From contig CAMATS010000108.1 of NCBI GenBank assembly GCA_945861195.1, positions 1 through 7,228 on the forward strand: a stretch of 7,228 bases of DNA, written 5' to 3'. The DNA comes from Rhodoferax sp. OV413 (GTDB taxonomy: Bacteria > Pseudomonadota > Gammaproteobacteria > Burkholderiales > Burkholderiaceae_C). The position numbers and the translations under genes are program-made. The notes beneath the pieces were generated by a model. The model made no database searches. It saw nothing but the letters and a program-made list of their open reading frames with translations, and was not told the DNA's origin. This document shows, piece after piece, positions 1 through 5,283 of this stretch. Positions within the stretch are counted from its first letter, which is position 1. Every line of letters starts with the position of its first letter.

Positions 1-335
1 TAGACCGCATCATTGACGTGTTTCCTGCCGAGGAAAAAGAAATGGTCCGCGCCATGCTCTCAGAGTCGCTGCAGGCGGTGATCTCGCAAACCCTGTGCAA
101 AACCAAAGATGGACAGGGCCGGGTTGCTGCGCATGAGATCATGCTCGGCACCAACGCCATTCGCAACCTGATTCGTGAGGCCAAGGTGGCGCAGATGTAC
201 TCCACAATTCAGACCGGTAACAGCTGGGGCATGCAGACGCTGGACCAGTCATTGGCAGACCTGGTCAAGCGAAATCTGGTCAGTCCAGCAGAGGCGCGTA
301 CCAAGGCCAAGAGCCCGGAAAACTTTGCCGCTTAG
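1..335 (+). CDS. pilT: Type IV pilus retraction ATPase PilT, C-terminal part (5' end outside window)
   Basis: This is the last ~110 residues of PilT, the hexameric cytoplasmic ATPase that depolymerises type IV pili and drives twitching and DNA uptake. The reading frame is open from base 3 to the TAG at 333-335, so the gene is cut by the window edge; about two thirds of the usual ~345 residues lie upstream. Visible family signatures are the AIRNLIRE helix (bases ~156-182), which is known to matter for retraction, the preceding GR.AAHEIM segment, and the closing GMQTLDQSLADLV helix. The Walker A and B motifs fall outside the window. The C-terminus looks complete and undamaged, unlike pilU, which begins 29 nt downstream on the same strand in the usual pilTU order. 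Identification is secure for this portion; the unseen part cannot be judged. Confidence 0.95.
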   Translation, partial: DRIIDVFPAEEKEMVRAMLSESLQAVISQTLCKTKDGQGRVAAHEIMLGTNAIRNLIREAKVAQMYSTIQTGNSWGMQTLDQSLADLVKRNLVSPAEARTKAKSPENFAA

Positions 336-364
336 GCCGACCAAGGGGCCAGAGAAATAACGCC

Positions 365-852
365 ATGCAAACCCTCCAAGCTGCTGACCTCATTGGCGAA
401 TTGCTTAAATTGATGCTCGAGAAGAACAGCAGCGATTTTTTCATAAACGCGGGTTTTCGGCCGGCCATCAAGGTGGATGGCGAGATGGCCAAGCGCTCGC
501 CAGACCAGCTCAGCCCAGAGCACACCGCAGCCCTGGTCCGCGCTGTGATGAGCGAGCGCCAGCTCGGCGAGTTGGAGACCACGATCGAGTTTGTGCACTT
601 GCACAAGACCTGCATGGTCACGCAGCGCGAAGTCAAAGGCATCAAAGGTGCCATGAAAAAAGCCGCAACCAGGGCATGCAAACTTTCGACCTGGCCCTGT
701 TTGAGGCCTTCGAAGCGGAGGCTATCAGCGATGACGACGCCCTGCGCAACGCCGACTCGGTCAATGACTTGCGCCTGCAAATCAAGCTCCACAGCCAGCG
801 CAGCAAATCCAGGGATCTGACTGCCGGCACCAAAAACCTGTTAACTTTTTAA
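365..852 (+). pseudogene. pilU: pilU remnant: internal deletion plus frameshift
   Basis: Remnant of PilU, the accessory retraction ATPase normally encoded after pilT. The first ~73 codons (365 to ~583) match the PilU N-terminus: a LLKLMLEKNSSDFF helix, AIKVDGEM, then SPEHTAALVRAVMSERQ. From about base 627 the sequence resembles the PilU C-terminus. It switches frame at the A6 tract 656-661 and continues as MKKSRNQGMQTFDLALFE, then DALRNADSVNDLRLQIKL, ending at TAA 850-852. With seven As the C-terminal frame would join cleanly; as read, translation runs into TGA at 818-820. Everything between, roughly 220 codons holding Walker A, the Asp box, Walker B and the His box, is absent, given a normal length near 375. 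Bases ~583-627 match neither end clearly and mark the junction. No ATPase activity is possible. An assembly collapse is the alternative explanation. Confidence 0.88.
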
Positions 853-860
853 AACCACCT

Positions 861-1775
861 ATGACCAGCATCAAACCCAAAACATACGATTCAACGCCCC
901 CACTGAAGGTGGCTTTTTTAGGCCTTGGCGTGATGGGGTATCCCATGGCGGGGCACTTGGCGCTGGCTGGCCACCAGGTGAAGGTTTAAAACCGCACAGC
1001 GAGCAAATCAGCCGCATGGTGCGCTGAATTCGCTGGCACAGGCCGCGTTGGTGAGGCGCCAACAGCGCGCCAAGCGTCCCGAGGTGCTGCCCTGGTTTTT
1101 TGCTGCGTAGGCAATGACGACGATCTGCGCAGCGTTACCCTGGGAGAGCAGGGCGCTTTTGCTGGTATGGCAGTGGGCGCTGTCTTTATTGACCACACCA
1201 CCGCCTCGGCCAGTGTGGCTCGCGAGCTCCAGGGACTGGCCAAAGCGCGGGACTTGCAATTTGTTGATGCCCCTGTGTCGGGTGGTCAGGCGGGCGCCCA
1301 AAATGGACTGCTGACCGTGATGTGTGGCGGCGAAGCCAATGCTTTTACCGCCATGCAGGCGCCCGCCATGGCGTTTTCCCGGGCGGTCACCCTGCTTGGC
1401 GGCAGCGGCGCCGGGCAGTTGGCCAAAATGGTGAACCAGATCTGCATAGCCGGCCTGGTACAGGGCCTGAGTGAGGCCATCGCCTTTGGCGAGCAGGCCG
1501 GGCTAGACATGGTGCAAGTGCTTGAGGCGATAGGCAAGGGTGCGGCACAAAGCTGGCAAATGGACAACCGTGGCAAAACCATGGTGGCCGGCAAATTTGA
1601 CTTTGGCTTTGCTGTGGACTGGATGCGCAAAGACTTGGGCCTGGTCTTAGACGAGGCCAAGCGCAACGGTGCCCGGCTGCCGGTGACAGCGCTGGTTGAC
1701 CAGTTTTATGCCGATGTCCAGCAGCTCGGTGGGCAGCGCTGGGACACGTCGAGCTTGATCAAGCGGCTGCGGTAA
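861..1775 (+). pseudogene. Beta-hydroxyacid dehydrogenase (3-hydroxyisobutyrate / tartronate-semialdehyde reductase family) with in-frame stop
   Basis: A 304-codon frame encodes an NAD(P)-dependent enzyme that oxidises or reduces small 3-hydroxyacids. From ATG 861 it shows the nucleotide-binding FLGLGVMGYPMAGHL (codons ~19-33), then VGNDDDLRSVTLG, the substrate-binding DAPVSGGQAGAQNG (136-149), and GSGAGQLAKMVNQ (181-193), whose Lys189 is the expected catalytic lysine. KDLGLVLDEAK lies near the end. Codon 43 (987-989) is TAA, exactly where the family has VYNRT, so one base change from a Tyr codon (TAT or TAC) explains it. The frame stays open on both sides with no other lesion. Internal restart would lose the cofactor domain, so the product is probably inactive if the base is real. 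The exact substrate cannot be told. No clear ribosome binding site precedes 861, 8 nt after the pilU stop. A sequencing error is the main alternative. Confidence 0.82.
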
Positions 1776-1816
1776 AGCGCACCAGGCAGGCTAGCCGATT
1801 CCATCGTTGACATGGC

Positions 1817-1847
1817 CTGCACCGCACACGCGCTGGAGGCGGTGCAG
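1817..1847. terminator. Stem-loop between convergent genes, possible bidirectional terminator
   Basis: A perfect 9-bp inverted repeat (CTGCACCGC at 1817-1825, GCGGTGCAG at 1839-1847) encloses a 13-nt loop. It lies between the end of the dehydrogenase gene (1775) and the end of the convergent GFA-family gene (1930), where a shared terminator would be expected. Neither side has a proper T-run, so rho-independent termination is uncertain. Confidence 0.35.
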
Positions 1848-1849
1848 TG

Positions 1850-1945
1850 TTATGCATGGGGGCGGGGCTGAGCTGGCCTGAGTAGCAAGGTAGCAAGTTC
1901 TTTGCTGGTAATCCGGTTGCCCTCTATCTCTACCCTGGCCGGCGT
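1850..1945 (-). pseudogene. Possible coding remnant, 31 residues, family unknown
   Basis: Directly downstream of the GFA gene, in a different minus-strand frame, is an open stretch from after a TGA (1946-1948) to TAA at 1850-1852. It reads like real protein: RVEIEGNRITSKELATLL, then a proline-rich tail. It has no ATG or GTG start, so it could be the surviving 3' end of an older minus-strand gene interrupted or replaced by the GC-poor GFA gene. The hairpin at 1817-1847 begins 2 nt after its stop. I do not recognise the family. Thirty-one open codons can occur by chance in this GC range, so this is a low-confidence call. Confidence 0.2.
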
Positions 1946-2334
1946 TCAAATGCTTTTACATCGTCGGGTATGTGGTGGAAGGCTTGTTTGTCCACAGTGA
2001 AGATAGCAATTTGGGGCTTGTAGACAGAGGGGTCATCTAAGGTGCCGACCTTCACCACCATGGCACCGGGCCTCATTGGTGTTTGTGTCCCTATTGCGGT
2101 TCCACAGGTTGGGCAGAAGAAACGAGTGACCGGCCTTTCTAAGTCAGTGCGTTTGAAGGATGAAGGAGTTCCTTTTTCGTAGTTGAATCCCTCAAGGTCA
2201 AAGATCACAATCGCGTTTGGGTGCCCACCAGTAATGTATTGACACTCCCTGCAATGGCATTGCAAAGAGGCTTTGATGTCCCCCTCATAGGAGTAACGAA
2301 TCTCTTTGCAGTAACAACCGCCAGTTAATTTCAT
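1930..2334 (-). CDS. GFA family (glutathione-dependent formaldehyde-activating-like) zinc-binding protein
   Basis: Encodes a 134-residue soluble protein of the GFA/DUF636 family, an Mss4-like zinc fold. Members are usually annotated as formaldehyde-activating or glutathione-adduct proteins, but most have no proven reaction. The Cys pattern is complete: GGCYCKEIRY near residue 6, CHCREC near 26-31, and FFCPTCGTAIGTQ near 73-85. The family-like stretch PSVYKPQIAIFT follows, and full length fits the family. ATG at 2334 is supported by an AAGGGG site (2341-2346) with a 6-nt spacer. An ATG 5 nt upstream reads into TGA at once and is excluded. The gene stands alone, convergent with the dehydrogenase gene. 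Two sampled 60-base lines are about 43-47% GC, clearly below its neighbours, suggesting recent transfer. Substrate is unknown. Confidence 0.87.
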   Translation of the reverse strand: MKLTGGCYCKEIRYSYEGDIKASLQCHCRECQYITGGHPNAIVIFDLEGFNYEKGTPSSFKRTDLERPVTRFFCPTCGTAIGTQTPMRPGAMVVKVGTLDDPSVYKPQIAIFTVDKQAFHHIPDDVKAFERRPG

Positions 2335-2340
2335 GACATG

Positions 2341-2346
2341 CCCCTT
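2341..2346 (-). promoter_or_regulatory. Ribosome binding site of the GFA-family gene
   Basis: AAGGGG on the minus strand, 6 nt before the ATG at 2334. It fixes the start because the nearer upstream ATG gives only a two-codon frame. No convincing sigma-70 promoter was found upstream; the only AT-rich patch is around 2381-2398. Confidence 0.6.
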
Positions 2347-2520
2347 GTAAAAAACCGTGTGGTCAAAAACCCCAGCGCGGCTAATTTAAATAAAAACAGC
2401 ACGGCGTTGCCAGCTACAGCCCCGAACCATGCGACTCAAGCGCCCGCCACCAGCCTGGAGCAGGCCGATCCAACGCCGACATCCGGCAGGCCCGCAAGCG
2501 TGGCTAAACCCGGCTTTTGG

Positions 2521-2542
2521 GCCTGAGGCCTAGCCTCAAGGC
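2521..2542 (-). terminator. Stem-loop at the 3' end of the dolP-like gene
   Basis: GCCTGAGGC pairs with GCCTCAAGGC around a 3-nt loop, leaving a single bulged A. The hairpin includes the dolP stop codon (TGA, 2536-2538), at the end of the minus-strand operon. No T-run follows in the minus direction, so it may stabilise the 3' end rather than terminate transcription by itself. Confidence 0.3.
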
Positions 2543-3162
2543 TTTTGCTGCCTGGGCAGCAGGGATTGCAGCTCTTCTTCGGAAATGATCTCAAGCATGC
2601 GCACCACTTTTTGCACGCCGGTGGTTGTGCTGGCAATTTCAGTGGCGCGGTCGGCCTCGCGTTTGGTAACCCGCCCCAGCAGGTACACCGTGCCGCGCTC
2701 AGTAACCACTTTGAACGCGTTGGCGTACAGGTCCCGCGCGTCGATAAAGGCTGCTGTGACCCGGCCAGTGGCCAGTAAGTCGCTGGAGCGCTGGGTCAGG
2801 GTGGTGTTCCCCAAGACGCTCAGCTCATTGAAAGTGCCGCGAACATTCTCTACTTTTTGAACAACTTGCTCGACCAATTGGATGTCTTGGGCGTTGGGTA
2901 CCTCGCCGGTGATGAGCACATAGCGGTTGTAGCTGGTAATGTTCACGTTGGCCCGCTCCACCAGAACTTCGCGTACGCGGCTGGTAGCGCGCGACTTGAT
3001 TCCCTCGTCTTCGAGCTGGGCTCCGGGGGTGCGCCGGTCGGTGGCCACCAGCGAGCCGACCAGGGCGCTGCCGACGATCACTGGGGCGCATGCGCTCAGC
3101 CCAGTGGCGAGCAGGACCGCCAGGGCGATGGTTCGAAGCTTGTTGGGTTTGGATTGTTTCAT
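2536..3162 (-). CDS. dolP: DolP-like outer-membrane lipoprotein with two BON domains
   Basis: A 208-residue lipoprotein like E. coli DolP (YraP), which binds anionic phospholipids on the inner face of the outer membrane and helps keep the envelope intact. A basic N-terminus and hydrophobic helix (residues 9-22) lead to a lipobox LSAC with acylated Cys25. Position +2 is Ala, consistent with outer-membrane sorting. VGSALVGSLVATDRRTPGAQ follows, very like the E. coli protein. BON1 spans about residues 52-118 (NITSYNRYVLITGEVPN) and BON2 about 132-194 (VTERGTVYLLGRVTKREA, then ASTTTGVQKVVR). Length is close to DolP plus a short C-terminal tail. The ATG overlaps the upstream SIS gene's TGA as ATGA, indicating translational coupling. 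Same order as E. coli yraO-yraP. OsmY-type proteins share BON domains, but the lipobox and location argue for DolP. Confidence 0.92.
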   Translation of the reverse strand: MKQSKPNKLRTIALAVLLATGLSACAPVIVGSALVGSLVATDRRTPGAQLEDEGIKSRATSRVREVLVERANVNITSYNRYVLITGEVPNAQDIQLVEQVVQKVENVRGTFNELSVLGNTTLTQRSSDLLATGRVTAAFIDARDLYANAFKVVTERGTVYLLGRVTKREADRATEIASTTTGVQKVVRMLEIISEEELQSLLPRQQKP

Positions 3163-3758
3163 GGGTTGCTTTCTTGGTCACCGAGTAATTGGGCGTCGAC
3201 CGCATCGCACAGGCAGTGCAGAGCCAAAATATGAACTTCCTGGATGCGGGCCGTGCGTTCGTGGGGTACGCAGATATGCACATCGGTATCGCGCAGTGCA
3301 AGAGTCATCTTGCCACCACCGCGCCCGCTCAAGCCGACCACCACCATGTCGCGCTCATGGGCTGCTTCAATGGCGGCCAGAACATTGGCCGAGTTGCCGC
3401 TGGTGGAGATGGCCAGCAGAACGTCGCCGGATTGGCCCAGAGCGCGCACCTGACGCGAAAAAATGCTTCTGAAATCGTAATCATTGGCAATCGCGGTGAT
3501 GATGGAGCTGTCAGTGGTTAGCGACAGCGCGGCTAGCTCGGGGCGCTCTCTTTCAAAGCGACCAACGAACTCGGCCGCAAAATGCTGAGCGTCGGCGGCC
3601 GAGCCACCATTGCCGCATGCCAGCACTTTGGCGCCACCGGTCACGCAGGTTAGCAGAGCCTGCACCGCCGCAGCAATGGGCCGGCTCAGTGCCTCGGCAC
3701 ACTGGTATTTCAGGTCGGCACTGTCAATAAAATGTTGTTGAATGCGTTGCTCAAGCAT
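3159..3758 (-). CDS. gmhA: SIS-domain protein of the GmhA/DiaA family (phosphoheptose isomerase type)
   Basis: A 199-residue cytoplasmic protein with one SIS sugar-phosphate-binding domain. GmhA converts sedoheptulose 7-phosphate to D-glycero-D-manno-heptose 7-phosphate for LPS core; DiaA is a DnaA-binding relative that promotes replication initiation. Visible motifs are ACGNGGSAADAQHF (47-60), LTTDSSIITAIAND (80-93), LAISTSGNSANV (115-126), RGGGKM (146-151) and RIQEVHILALHCLCD (171-185). Residues matching GmhA's catalytic Glu65, Gln172 and His180 are present as Glu63, Gln173 and His181; from memory, E. coli DiaA has Ser and Asn in place of the Glu and His. Gene order, however, is that of diaA: 18 nt after yraN and overlapping dolP. 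Either or both roles are possible. The ribosome binding site before ATG 3758 is weak. Confidence 0.88.
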   Translation of the reverse strand: MLEQRIQQHFIDSADLKYQCAEALSRPIAAAVQALLTCVTGGAKVLACGNGGSAADAQHFAAEFVGRFERERPELAALSLTTDSSIITAIANDYDFRSIFSRQVRALGQSGDVLLAISTSGNSANVLAAIEAAHERDMVVVGLSGRGGGKMTLALRDTDVHICVPHERTARIQEVHILALHCLCDAVDAQLLGDQESNP

Positions 3759-3776
3759 GGCTGAATGATACCCGGC

Positions 3777-4169
3777 TCAGCTGGCCTCGAAGGCTGCTTG
3801 CAGCCATTGCAGGCCTTGTGGTTCTTGCAACACCACATCAAAGCGGCAGGGCGGTAGTGTGGCGAGTCGCAGCAGGTAGTGGCGTGCCGCAAACACAATG
3901 CGCCGCTGTTTGATGACACTGATGCTGGCTGCAGCGCCGCCATGGCGGCTATTGCCCCTTTTGCGGACCTCAACAAACACCAGAGTGCCGTCAGGCGCAT
4001 GCATGATCAGGTCAATTTCACCGCCGCCGCGCCCGGGCGTTCGATAATTGCGTTGCAACAGCCGCAGACCGGCGCGCTGCAAATGTTGCAGTGCCGCCTC
4101 TTCGGCCGCGTCGCCGAGCTGTTTGGTGCTCGGCCCCCCGTTTCTCGCCTTGTCGTGAAGGAAAACCAT
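3777..4169 (-). CDS. yraN: UPF0102 family protein YraN, nuclease-like fold
   Basis: A 130-residue YraN homologue of normal length. The family has a restriction-endonuclease-like fold and its biological role is not settled. Motifs in order: G..AE.AAL.HL near residues 19-30, LLQRNYRTPGRGGGEIDLI (37-55) with the predicted acidic pair Glu51/Asp53, LVFVEVRKR (63-71), and KQRRIVFAARHYL (87-99), with CRFDVV near 108-113. The usual EVK reads EVR here, a conservative change at the predicted active site. The start ATG is preceded by GGGAG (4174-4178) with a short 4-nt spacer. First gene of a minus-strand operon with the SIS and BON genes. Its start codon touches the divergent rsmI start, so its promoter must lie inside rsmI. 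Confidence 0.92.
   Translation of the reverse strand: MVFLHDKARNGGPSTKQLGDAAEEAALQHLQRAGLRLLQRNYRTPGRGGGEIDLIMHAPDGTLVFVEVRKRGNSRHGGAAASISVIKQRRIVFAARHYLLRLATLPPCRFDVVLQEPQGLQWLQAAFEAS
4158..4162 (+). promoter_or_regulatory. Ribosome binding site that decides the rsmI start
   Basis: AAGGA at 4158-4162, 6 nt before a TTG at 4169-4171, inside the first codons of yraN on the other strand. No comparable site precedes the in-frame ATG at 4091, which would also add 26 unconserved residues overlapping yraN. Confidence 0.65.
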
Positions 4170-5119
4170 TGAGCTCCCACTATGCCGCTGCCCTGGACGC
4201 CGCTCGCAAGGCGGCGGCTGGACAGAATTATCCGCCCGGCGCCCTCTATGTGGTGGCTACGCCCATTGGTAATTTAGCCGACATTACCCTGCGCGCCTTG
4301 CATGTGCTGGCACTGGCTGACGCGGTAGCCTGTGAGGACACCCGCCACACGCAGGCCCTGCTGCGAGCCTACGGCATCGACAAAAGCGGCGCCCAACTGA
4401 TGGCAGTGCACCAGCACAATGAGGTACAGGCGGCGCAAGAGGTGATCGGGCGTTTGCAACAGGGCCAGCGCGTGGCCTGTGTCAGCGATGCCGGCACGCC
4501 GGCCATCAGCGACCCGGGAGCCCGCTTGGTCGGGGCGGTGCGCGCGGCCGGCCTGCTGGTCGTTCCGCTACCAGGTGCCTGCAGCATCACCACCGCCTTG
4601 AGCGTGGCGGGCCTTGCTGCGGGAGACGATCAACAAGCCGGTTTTGTGTTCCTTGGTTTTTTACCAAGCAAACGCGGCGAACGGGCCTTGGCTGTGGCGG
4701 CCTTGGCGCAGCAAACGCAAGCGATTGTGCTGCTGGAGGCCCCCCATCGCATCGAGGCGCTGGCAGCTGCGCTGGCGGTGTTGGGCGAGCGGCCCCTGAC
4801 GGTTGGGCGGGAGCTGACCAAACAGTTTGAGGAAATCACCACGTTGAGCGCAGGCACATTTGGGCAGTGGCTGGGCCAAGAGCCAAACCGCTGCCGTGGC
4901 GAATTTGTCATTGTTCTCCACCCGGCGGCTGTGCCTGAAGATTCCGCAGCGCAGCAGCGGTTACTGCGCCTGTTGCTGGCTGAGCTGCCTCTCAAAACTG
5001 CCGTCCGCCTGGCCGCTGAGATCAGTGACGCGCCGCGCAACACGCTGTACGAGGCCGCATTGGCGCTCAAGAATCAGGGTGATAGCGCTGAGCCTCTTCT
5101 AGCAGGCTCCAGCCCCTGA
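4169..5119 (+). CDS. rsmI: 16S rRNA (cytidine(1402)-2'-O)-methyltransferase RsmI, TTG start
   Basis: RsmI uses S-adenosylmethionine to 2'-O-methylate C1402 in the decoding site of 16S rRNA; with RsmH it tunes start-codon fidelity. The 316-residue protein has the tetrapyrrole-methylase fold: LYVVATPIGNLADITLRAL (about 28-46), ACEDTRHT, CVSDAGTPAISDPGARLV, PLPGACSITTALSVAG, GFLPSKRGER, LLEAPHRI and GRELTKQFEEI. It ends with the small C-terminal helical domain seen in full-length RsmI (KTAVRLAAEISDAPRNTLYEAAL). TTG at 4169 is preferred because AAGGA lies 6 nt before it and homologues begin close to SSHYAAALDAAR. An in-frame ATG at 4091 would overlap yraN by 79 nt. Divergent from yraN, convergent with por. 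The TTG start may keep expression modest. Confidence 0.93.
   Translation: MSSHYAAALDAARKAAAGQNYPPGALYVVATPIGNLADITLRALHVLALADAVACEDTRHTQALLRAYGIDKSGAQLMAVHQHNEVQAAQEVIGRLQQGQRVACVSDAGTPAISDPGARLVGAVRAAGLLVVPLPGACSITTALSVAGLAAGDDQQAGFVFLGFLPSKRGERALAVAALAQQTQAIVLLEAPHRIEALAAALAVLGERPLTVGRELTKQFEEITTLSAGTFGQWLGQEPNRCRGEFVIVLHPAAVPEDSAAQQRLLRLLLAELPLKTAVRLAAEISDAPRNTLYEAALALKNQGDSAEPLLAGSSP
4174..4178 (-). promoter_or_regulatory. Ribosome binding site of yraN
   Basis: GGGAG on the minus strand, 4 nt before the yraN ATG, within the first codons of rsmI. The spacer is slightly short but no other site competes. Confidence 0.5.
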
Positions 5120-5131
5120 GCCAGCAGCACA

Positions 5132-5156
5132 CCTGGGCAAGCCACAGCCGCCCAGG
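5132..5156. repeat. Inverted repeat just after rsmI
   Basis: Perfect 7-bp arms CCTGGGC (5132-5138) and GCCCAGG (5150-5156) with an 11-nt loop, 12 nt after the rsmI stop. No T-run follows; it may help stabilise the 3' end. Confidence 0.35.
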
Positions 5157-5185
5157 CATGCGTCCAGTTCCCGGCGTTGCGGCTG

Positions 5186-5211
5186 CCTGCGCTGGGTTGG
5201 GCCAGGTTTTT
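5186..5211 (+). terminator. Probable rho-independent terminator of rsmI
   Basis: CCTG-c-GC (5186-5192) pairs with GCCAGG (5201-5206) with one bulged C and an 8-nt loop. It is followed at once by five Ts (5207-5211). It sits 67 nt after the rsmI stop in the gap before the convergent por gene. The stem is short, and an overlapping alternative stem (5170-5176 with 5190-5196) exists, so confidence is moderate. Confidence 0.45.
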
Positions 5212-5283
5212 GTTGCTGTAAGTTGCAGCTTTTGGTTTAGCCGATGGGCTTTTGTGATCGGCAGGGTAGTCAAAAGGGCGGTT

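Noticed and set aside
1812..1871. Plus-strand 19-codon frame starting ATG GCC TGC
   Set aside because: It runs through the hairpin, has no ribosome binding site and is too short to support.
2338..2526. Plus-strand 62-codon frame rich in Pro, Ala, Thr and Asn
   Set aside because: No ribosome binding site, low-complexity translation, lies in the gap between two minus-strand genes, and resembles no known family; probably chance.
4091..4168. Upstream ATG extension of rsmI
   Set aside because: It would overlap yraN, adds 26 Arg/Pro-rich residues that are the complement of yraN codons, and lacks a ribosome binding site; the TTG at 4169 fits better.
5240..5262. 6-bp inverted repeat GCCGAT/ATCGGC as a por terminator
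   Set aside because: The stem is short, the loop is 11 nt, and no T-run follows in the minus direction.
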